A DNA stretch of 12,846 bases from assembly GCA_947462515.1 (NCBI GenBank), contig CANHPJ010000020.1, positions 1 through 12,846 on the forward strand, in the 5' to 3' direction. A program made the position numbers and the translations under genes. Below the pieces are notes generated by a model that saw nothing but the letters and a program-made list of their open reading frames with translations, ran no database searches and was not told where the DNA came from. This stretch comes from Bacteroidota bacterium. GTDB lineage: Bacteria; Bacteroidota; Bacteroidia; JACCXN01. Position 1 is the first letter of the stretch. Each line of letters starts with the position of its first letter. Positions 1 to 5,596 of the stretch are shown piece after piece.

Positions 1-24
1 GGATCAATTGATCCGTTTTTTTTT
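1..24 (+). terminator. Palindrome plus T-run at the window edge, probable terminator
   Basis: The first 14 bases, GGATCAATTGATCC, are a perfect palindrome that can fold as a 5-bp stem with a 4-base loop. After one G comes a run of nine T (16-24). Read on the plus strand this is the layout of a Rho-independent terminator for a gene ending before the window. The stem may be longer, because its left arm is cut by the window edge. It also faces the minus-strand operon that ends at 79, so it may separate two convergent units. The upstream gene itself is not visible. Confidence 0.45.
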
Positions 25-65
25 GCTTTTATAATTCGGTTTTAGAATAAGTTATTGTGAATTAA

Positions 66-91
66 TTTTTTAAATTATTCAATTTAAAAAA
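66..91. repeat. Perfect AT-only inverted repeat over the last gene's stop codon
   Basis: Bases 66-76 (TTTTTTAAATT) and 81-91 (AATTTAAAAAA) are exact reverse complements separated by four bases, giving an 11-bp stem. The minus-strand stop codon (79-81) starts inside the loop. Neither strand has a T-run after the stem, so this is not a classical terminator. It could be a 3'-end mRNA structure for the six-gene operon. All pairs are A-T, so chance in AT-rich DNA cannot be excluded. Confidence 0.35.
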
Positions 92-555
92 CTAGTATGC
101 CAACTGTTTTTCAATGGAATTACCCAGTTTGATTCAAATTCGTTTAAAGATTTAACCAAATTATTAAAGACTAATGTTTCATCATTTATTTTACCGGAGG
201 CATAATCATCTTTTAAGTTTTTTAAAGTTGATTTTTCGATTAAATTGTCTTTTTTAAAGCTTACTGTAGTTCGATCAAGAAGGTTTAAATTGATTTTTTT
301 TTCAAGTGATTGAATAAAATGGGTCAATTTATCTATTGCACATCCACTTATTTGTGATTTTGTTTCATCTAGACAAATAATAATAAAATTATTATAGGCA
401 ATATTCATTTTGCTATATAATTCAAAACCATGCGCATTCCAATTTTTCGCAAAAATGCTCCAAGCATCATAAATCTCTGTTATTTCAGTATCATTTATAT
501 TTCTATTGGATTGGAAAATCCAAATTTTTGATTCTTTTGAAAAATTATCAAACAT
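79..555 (-). CDS. Conserved Bacteroidota protein, often misnamed 'ABC transporter ATPase'
   Basis: A 158-residue cytoplasmic protein with no signal peptide or membrane segment. It matches, from memory, a small family widespread in Bacteroidota that databases often label 'ABC transporter ATPase'. Recognisable blocks are WIFQSNR (12-18), the W-x-AHG segment (39-43), DETKSQISGCAIDK (63-76), GKINDETLVFNNLVKS (121-136) and the final PLKNSWH (147-153). There is no Walker A P-loop, no Walker B and no ABC signature, so an ATPase function is not supported. The single Cys72 in the SGC-x-IDK block is a possible functional residue. It is the last gene of the minus-strand run, 45 bp after the CCG-domain gene. 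Its biochemical role is unknown. Confidence 0.8.
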   Translation of the reverse strand: MFDNFSKESKIWIFQSNRNINDTEITEIYDAWSIFAKNWNAHGFELYSKMNIAYNNFIIICLDETKSQISGCAIDKLTHFIQSLEKKINLNLLDRTTVSFKKDNLIEKSTLKNLKDDYASGKINDETLVFNNLVKSLNEFESNWVIPLKNSWHTSFLN

Positions 556-600
556 GAGCAGGATGAATTATATTTTTTTGTTTAGAATTTGACTAGAACA

Positions 601-1401
601 TTACAAATCGTTTGCTTGTGCAATTAATTCGGCCACATCCATAACTTTTATGACATGTTCTTTGTTAAAATTTTTTACACCATCAGTCATCATCGTGTTA
701 CAAAAAGGACAACCTGTAGCAATTACTTGAGGATTGATTGAAAGAGCTTCTTCGGTTCTCTCAATATTTATTTCTTTTTTTCCTTTTTCAGCCTCTTTGA
801 ACATTTGAGCACCACCAGCACCGCAGCATAATCCATTTGTTTTACATCGCTTCATTTCGACTAATTCGGCATCTAATTTTTCAATTATAATTCGAGGAGC
901 TTCATATTCATCGTTGCCCCTCCCTAAATAACATGGATCGTGGAAGGTTATTTTTTTACCTTTAAAGGTTCCTCCTTCAACTTTTAATTTCCCTGTATCT
1001 ATTAGATTTTGAATTAGTTGGGTATGATGAATTACTTCATAATTCCCACCTAGATCAGGGTATTCATTTTTTAACGTGTTAAAGCAATGTGGACAAGCAG
1101 TAACAATTTTCTTAATATCATAACCATTTAAAATGCTTATGTTATTCATTGCCTGCATTTGGAATAGAAACTCATTTCCGGCTCTTTTAGCTGGGTCACC
1201 AGTGCAAGATTCTTCAGTTCCTAAAACAGCAAATTTAACTCCCACATGGTTTAAAATTTTAACAACTGCTTTGGTGATTTTTTTAGCTCTATCATCGAAG
1301 CTACCCGCACAACCTACCCAAAAAAGAATTTCTGGACTTTCTCCATTAGCTAGGTATTCTCCTATAGTTGGTACTTTTAATGTGGCTTTTTCTGAACTCA
1401 T
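601..1401 (-). CDS. CCG-domain (heterodisulfide-reductase-like) Fe-S protein
   Basis: A 266-residue soluble protein with two cysteine-rich CCG domains, the type found in HdrB/HdrD, GlcF, LutA and DsrK. The first half has Cys31 (VGCAGSFDD), Cys66 (ESCTGDP) and the CPHC pair Cys103/Cys106. The second half has Cys157 (HDPCYLGR), the doublet Cys192-Cys193 (LCCGAGG) and the CPFC pair Cys231/Cys234. In the known families such domains hold a [4Fe-4S] or non-cubane cluster and act in disulfide reduction or quinone-linked electron transfer. It has no ferredoxin motif of its own. That part is carried by the membrane protein two genes upstream, so the two probably form one complex at the inner face of the membrane. 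Electron donor and substrate cannot be read from the sequence. Confidence 0.88.
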   Translation of the reverse strand: MSSEKATLKVPTIGEYLANGESPEILFWVGCAGSFDDRAKKITKAVVKILNHVGVKFAVLGTEESCTGDPAKRAGNEFLFQMQAMNNISILNGYDIKKIVTACPHCFNTLKNEYPDLGGNYEVIHHTQLIQNLIDTGKLKVEGGTFKGKKITFHDPCYLGRGNDEYEAPRIIIEKLDAELVEMKRCKTNGLCCGAGGAQMFKEAEKGKKEINIERTEEALSINPQVIATGCPFCNTMMTDGVKNFNKEHVIKVMDVAELIAQANDL

Positions 1402-1451
1402 TTTAATATTATTCGGTTAAAATATTAATATGTTCTATAAACAAATAACTA

Positions 1452-1865
1452 TTATTTGCCAAATACTTGTATGGTAGCTTCTTTTTCGATTAGATCTGTG
1501 AATTTTCCTTCAAATCGTGTAGCTCTAACCATATGATTATCGATCCAATGATAATTTCCACCTCTAGGTTTTCCCATCAATAGACCGTGATATTGGAATC
1601 CATTTTCTTTCAACCAATATTCAGTAACCTCTCTATGAGCTTCGGTTCTAGATGTAAAAAATGTAATGATATGACCCTCATCATACCACTTGTTTACAAT
1701 TTGCAGTGCATCTGGGTAGAGAGCAGCAGTAGCCATTCTTTCCGGTTGTTCATTTGGGATGTCATCGCAAACCGTGCCATCAATGTCAATTAAAAAATTT
1801 TTCACGTGTTCAGGTAAAACAGGGCTTATTAACTGACCGTTTTCTTCTTTTTCGATTAAATTCAT
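1452..1865 (-). CDS. Small HAD-superfamily phosphatase-like protein
   Basis: A 137-residue cytoplasmic protein with all HAD motifs and no room for a cap domain. Motif I is DIDGT (Asp27 as nucleophile, Asp29 as acid/base). Motif II is the TSR at 71-73 after a hydrophobic strand. Motif III is Lys99 in GKPRGG, and motif IV is Asp109 in WIDNH. Phosphate-ester hydrolysis with Mg2+ is therefore likely. The substrate is unknown; relatives are sometimes labelled 'phosphoheptose isomerase', which the motifs do not support. The gene sits between the two Fe-S genes (59 bp after one, 50 bp before the other), so it is probably co-transcribed with them. It might act in metabolite repair or nucleotide/sugar-phosphate turnover, but that is a guess. 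Confidence 0.82.
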   Translation of the reverse strand: MNLIEKEENGQLISPVLPEHVKNFLIDIDGTVCDDIPNEQPERMATAALYPDALQIVNKWYDEGHIITFFTSRTEAHREVTEYWLKENGFQYHGLLMGKPRGGNYHWIDNHMVRATRFEGKFTDLIEKEATIQVFGK

Positions 1866-1924
1866 TTTTTTAAATATTACAATTTATTTTAGTTAAGGCA
1901 GAATTCTTGCCATATTTTTAATAA

Positions 1925-3223
1925 CTATTCATCTCTCCAATTTAATCTATCTGATGGAGAGAATTGCCAAGGGGCACCATTATTTTCTATGTTTGAGAAA
2001 ACATTATTCCATTCAGAAGGAGCAGAAGATTCCTCCATTATTTTATATCTCCTAAGTTCCATAATAATGGATAAAGGGTCAATGTTAACAGGGCAAGCTT
2101 GAACGCATGCGTTACAGCTTGTACAGGCAAGGATCTCTTCTTGAGAAATATAGCTAAATAATGATTTTCCATCGTCAAAATCCAATCCGTTTTTGTCGAT
2201 ATTTTTTCCTACTTCCTCTAATCTATCTCTTGTATCCATCATGATTTTTCTAGGAGACAATAATTTCCCTGTAATATTCGCCGGGCATTCAGAAGTACAT
2301 CTTCCGCATTCTGTGCATGAGTATGCATCCATTAAATTTTTCCAAGATAGATCCGAGACATCTTTTGCGCCAAATTTTCCAGGATTTAAATTTGTCGGAG
2401 GAACCGCGTTTGGATCAAACATTAATTTTACCTCATTTGTAACTGATTCCATATTTGAGAATTGACCTTTTGGATTCAGGTTGGAGAAAAACACATTTGG
2501 GAAAGCCAGGATAATGTGAAGATGTTTTGAATATGGCAAATAATTCAGAAAGGCTAAGATTCCTATAATATGGAACCACCAGGTAGATCTTTCTATAAAA
2601 ATTAAAAAATTTACGCTGTAATTATTGAAAATATTTACTAAAAATGAACTGACAGGGAATGCACCTGCTTTTATGTAGTGGCTTACTTCTTTATTTTGTA
2701 ATGCTGAATCAGCAGCATTCATCAAAAGAAAAGCGGACATTAATAAAATTTCAATTATCAAAATAAGGTTAGCGTCGGTTTTGGGCCATTTAGTTATTTC
2801 CGGATTAAAAAATCGAGGTATTCTAATTATGTTTCTTCTGATTAGAAAAACAATACAGGCAACTAGAACTGACATTGCAAGTATTTCGAATGATCCAATT
2901 AGGAAATTATAAAAGCTTCCTAAAAATGAAAGAATACGATGAGTTCCAAAGAGTCCATCGATTATGATTTCTATAACTTCTATATTTATGATAATAAATC
3001 CAAGATAAACTATAACATGAAGAAATCCTGCTACAGGTTTAGCCATAATTTTAGATTGGCCTAATGCCACCCTGGTCATGATACTAAGTCGTTCTGATTT
3101 ATTATCAGATCTATTAATGTCTCGACCAAGTCGGATATTTCTAATAAGTTTTTTTATGTTTTTTGAAAACAAGAATATTGCAAAAGCCAGAAATAGCAGA
3201 AAAATCAAATTAGAAAATCCCAT
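1925..3223 (-). CDS. Membrane Fe-S oxidoreductase subunit (NarI-like domain plus two [4Fe-4S] motifs)
   Basis: 432 residues. The N-terminal part has about six hydrophobic stretches (near 3-20, 64-88, 106-128, 152-171, 187-210 and 214-230), like NarI/DsrM-type quinone-interacting subunits. Histidines at 69, 218, 234 and 236 lie in or next to these segments and could ligate haem b. The C-terminal part is a ferredoxin-like module. Cys303/306/309/313 (C-x2-C-x2-C-x3-CP) and Cys367/370/373/377 form two [4Fe-4S] sites. It likely passes electrons between the quinone pool and its partner, the CCG-domain protein encoded two genes downstream; together they resemble a split DsrMK/HdrDE arrangement. It begins 23 bp after the mlaD-like gene. 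The direction of electron flow and the physiological partner are not evident. Confidence 0.87.
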   Translation of the reverse strand: MGFSNLIFLLFLAFAIFLFSKNIKKLIRNIRLGRDINRSDNKSERLSIMTRVALGQSKIMAKPVAGFLHVIVYLGFIIINIEVIEIIIDGLFGTHRILSFLGSFYNFLIGSFEILAMSVLVACIVFLIRRNIIRIPRFFNPEITKWPKTDANLILIIEILLMSAFLLMNAADSALQNKEVSHYIKAGAFPVSSFLVNIFNNYSVNFLIFIERSTWWFHIIGILAFLNYLPYSKHLHIILAFPNVFFSNLNPKGQFSNMESVTNEVKLMFDPNAVPPTNLNPGKFGAKDVSDLSWKNLMDAYSCTECGRCTSECPANITGKLLSPRKIMMDTRDRLEEVGKNIDKNGLDFDDGKSLFSYISQEEILACTSCNACVQACPVNIDPLSIIMELRRYKIMEESSAPSEWNNVFSNIENNGAPWQFSPSDRLNWRDE

Positions 3224-3246
3224 AAAGAAAAATTATTTTATTTTAA

Positions 3247-4221
3247 TTATTTTACTTTTTCCTTTTTGCCTCCAAAGACAGATACGTTAATATATTTAGT
3301 CGGGTTAACTTTTAGATCTTGCAAAAGCAAGTCCAAATTCAAACTAGCCGAAGCTACATTTTTATATAACGAATCGTCTTTAAAAAGTAAACCTGCTGAA
3401 CCTTCACCTTTATTTATTTTTTCTATAAAAATGGAAGTTTGGGCCAGTGTTTTATTTACGTTATTTATTGTAGCGGTAAGATTTGATTTAGCCAATGAAT
3501 CACTGATGATCTCAAAGTTTTTGATTACGTTAGATAATGCTTTATTATTCAGCTGAATATTTGATGAAATGGATTCTACATTTTTTAAAATAGAAACTAC
3601 TTTACCGTTTTCACTTTCGATAAGTTTATCTATGTTATTTGAAGAGTTTTCGAATGAATTGAGAATGTTGTTAATACCTTCGAAAGAAGTAATTAGGTTG
3701 TTTTTTGTTTTTTCATTTAAAATTTGATTAAATGAACTTGCGATTGAATCCATGGACGTAATGAGATGTTCAGTCTTGTTTTTCATGGCTATAACTTCGT
3801 TTCCAACCTCCTTAGAGATTGAATATTCCACTAAACCTATAAGAGTGTCTTTGACCTGAATTTCTTCCTTGGAACTACCCGGTATTAATTCAATGGCTTT
3901 AGCCCCAAGAAAATCGGTACTCACTATTTTAGCTTTTGAGTCAGCGGGGATTTTAAGATCGTTATTTGTTATTGAAATTTCAACCAATATTTTACCCATA
4001 TTATTTGGCATTAGGGTACTTTTAATTACCTGGCCAATTTGAAATCCGTTTATAATTACCGGATTTGATTCTTGAAGACCGTTGATGTTTTCATAAACGG
4101 CAAAAAAAGTTCTGTTAATGCTGAATAAATTTTTGCCTTTAAGAAAATTAAAACCAATTACAAAAATTGCAATTGCTAAGACAACCACTATTCCAATTTT
4201 TATTTCTTTAGTAATTTTCAA
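3247..4221 (-). CDS. MlaD-family (MCE domain) lipid-transfer protein
   Basis: 324 residues. An N-terminal membrane anchor (about 8-26) follows a short basic start, and the rest should lie in the periplasm. The MCE domain covers about 38-114, with the typical strand pattern around the GLQESNPVIINGFQIGQV and STDFLGAKAIEL segments. A long helical/coiled-coil stretch (about 130-270) follows. The C-terminal tail has GEGSAGLLF (272-280) and NPTKYINVSVFG (306-317), which I recall as typical of Bacteroidota MCE proteins. The role is probably periplasmic phospholipid shuttling between inner and outer membranes with an MlaE/MlaF ABC transporter; neither of those genes is in this window. It lies 25 bp after the amidase gene and is almost surely in the same operon. 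Confidence 0.9.
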   Translation of the reverse strand: MKITKEIKIGIVVVLAIAIFVIGFNFLKGKNLFSINRTFFAVYENINGLQESNPVIINGFQIGQVIKSTLMPNNMGKILVEISITNNDLKIPADSKAKIVSTDFLGAKAIELIPGSSKEEIQVKDTLIGLVEYSISKEVGNEVIAMKNKTEHLITSMDSIASSFNQILNEKTKNNLITSFEGINNILNSFENSSNNIDKLIESENGKVVSILKNVESISSNIQLNNKALSNVIKNFEIISDSLAKSNLTATINNVNKTLAQTSIFIEKINKGEGSAGLLFKDDSLYKNVASASLNLDLLLQDLKVNPTKYINVSVFGGKKEKVK

Positions 4222-4246
4222 TTTTTTTTGATTAAAGCGGTTAAAG

Positions 4247-5530
4247 TTACTGTTTTAATTCTTTTAAAGCATCACTGATTGAAATTCTTTCTCCATTTTT
4301 AAAGGCAACAATAAATGCATCTTTAAAACCTTTTTCTACTGTAATTTCCTGTACGATTTTTATTTTTTCAAGGGTTTTTTCTTCTCCAGTAAGGTACCTG
4401 TATAGGTCGCCTGCCCTGTAATGGATAACCTGATCCAGTCCATTGAAGTTCTCAGGTGTAATTTTAATAGGGCTATTAGAAGAGGTTATTTGTACTCTAA
4501 AAACTATGCCTTCTATCATTTTCATTTTAGATGGATCAGAGTTTTTGGAATTATTTTCTGTTACATTAGTTTCTTTTTCATTGTTTTGAGTTTTTGTTTT
4601 TTCATTTTTTGTGTTTTTAGTTTCTTTTTCACTAATCTCATTCGATTTTTTTTCTTCACTTATTTCCGGAGAATTATCGTGTTCTATTTCTTTTTTATAT
4701 TGTTTAAATGCTTTAAAAATTGCAGATGCCATTTGAGATTGTCCATTTTCAGTGGCAAGAAAAGTTTCATCCTGTTGATTAGTAAGAAATCCAGTTTCAA
4801 TCAATACGCTGGGCATTGCAGTTCTGTATAGCACAAGAAATCCAGCTTGTTTAACACCTCTATCGGATCTTCCTACGCTTTCGCGAAATTGTGTTTGAAC
4901 TTTCGATGCAAAACTGAGACTTTGTTCCAAAAAAGCGCTTTGAAACATAGAAAACATGATGTTAGATTCGGCTGAGTTTGGATCAAAGCCATCGTATTTG
5001 TTTTTGTAGTTATCTTCTTTGAGGATGGCCTGGTTTTCGCGATTTGCAACAGCTAAGTTTTCTTTAGTTTTATGAAGTCCCATGACGTATGTTTCGGCAC
5101 CGAAGGCTGCTGAATTTCCAGAGTTACAGTGAATACAAATAAACAAATCAGCCTTGTTTGAATTTGCGATGTTGGCACGTTCATGAAGTTCAATAAATTT
5201 ATCAGAATCTCTGGTATAAACTACTTTTACATTTTTATAATTATCAGAGATTAACTTTCCAAGTTTAAGAGCTACTGAGAGAGCCACTGTTTTTTCATTG
5301 GAGCCTGTTCCGGAACATCCTGGGTCTTTGCCGCCGTGACCGGCATCAATAACGACAGTTTTAACACCATAGGATAAAAAAGCAGGGGAGAATGAAGTTG
5401 TTATTAAAGATGAAAGGGTCAAAATTGAAATAAACAATATTTTATTAAGTTTATTGTTTAAGTTTGTTGGTTTCATTTTTACAAAAAATGATTTAAAATA
5501 ATTAGTTTTGAAATTAATTTTTTTGGTCAT
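4247..5530 (-). CDS. N-acetylmuramoyl-L-alanine amidase (Amidase_3) with SPOR-like C-terminus
   Basis: A peptidoglycan amidase that cuts the bond between N-acetylmuramic acid and L-alanine. The longest frame has 427 residues. The Amidase_3 catalytic domain (about 57-275) has VVIDAGHGGKDPG with zinc ligand His65, ligand Glu79, ligand His134 (ICIHCNSG) and catalytic Glu245 (IETGFLTN). A low-complexity E/K/N/T linker (about 281-335) leads to a C-terminal domain (341-427) resembling the SPOR-like tails of Bacteroidota amidases, which may bind peptidoglycan. The translation start is probably Met19 (codon at 5474-5476), giving 409 residues. That start begins a clean signal peptide (basic region at 20-30, hydrophobic 31-50). 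The promoter -7 box also lies only 6 bp upstream of the longer start. It is first in the six-gene operon and divergent from lptD. Confidence 0.93.
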   Translation of the reverse strand: MTKKINFKTNYFKSFFVKMKPTNLNNKLNKILFISILTLSSLITTSFSPAFLSYGVKTVVIDAGHGGKDPGCSGTGSNEKTVALSVALKLGKLISDNYKNVKVVYTRDSDKFIELHERANIANSNKADLFICIHCNSGNSAAFGAETYVMGLHKTKENLAVANRENQAILKEDNYKNKYDGFDPNSAESNIMFSMFQSAFLEQSLSFASKVQTQFRESVGRSDRGVKQAGFLVLYRTAMPSVLIETGFLTNQQDETFLATENGQSQMASAIFKAFKQYKKEIEHDNSPEISEEKKSNEISEKETKNTKNEKTKTQNNEKETNVTENNSKNSDPSKMKMIEGIVFRVQITSSNSPIKITPENFNGLDQVIHYRAGDLYRYLTGEEKTLEKIKIVQEITVEKGFKDAFIVAFKNGERISISDALKELKQ

Positions 5531-5536
5531 ACGTTA

Positions 5537-5567
5537 CAAAATTAATCATTTAACCTTTTAAATTCAA
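5537..5567 (-). promoter_or_regulatory. Bacteroidota-type promoter for the amidase operon
   Basis: On the minus strand TAATTTTG (5544 down to 5537) matches the Bacteroidota -7 consensus TAnnTTTG exactly. A TTG (5567 down to 5565) lies 20 bases upstream, in the range usual for the -33 element. Transcription would then start at about 5530-5533, at or just before the first ATG of the longest amidase frame. This favours the internal Met19 start, which would leave a leader of roughly 55 bases. Confidence 0.6.
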
Positions 5568-5586
5568 TAAGAACTTATCATTTTAT

Positions 5587-5590
5587 AAGG
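5587..5590 (+). promoter_or_regulatory. Possible ribosome binding site (AAGG) for the lptD TTG start
   Basis: AAGG lies six bases before the TTG at 5597 and fifteen bases before the first ATG (5606). This spacing favours TTG initiation. Bacteroidota often do not depend on Shine-Dalgarno pairing, so the site is weak evidence. Confidence 0.3.
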
Positions 5591-5596
5591 CATATT

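Noticed and set aside
1..14. The palindrome as an attachment site or mobile element end
   Set aside because: No second copy, no recombinase gene and a following T-run make a terminator the simpler reading.
1403..1428. 8-bp inverted repeat (TTAATATT/AATATTAA) between the HAD and CCG genes
   Set aside because: All A-T, short and with no T-run; expected by chance in such AT-rich spacers.
1897..1911. Small hairpin (GGCA/TGCC around a GAATTC core) in the gap before the HAD gene
   Set aside because: Only four firm base pairs and no T-run; not enough for a terminator or regulator.
4421..4831. Phe-rich open frame opposite the amidase gene
   Set aside because: It is antisense to the linker and catalytic domain of a clear amidase; the Phe-rich composition mirrors Lys/Glu codons on the real strand.
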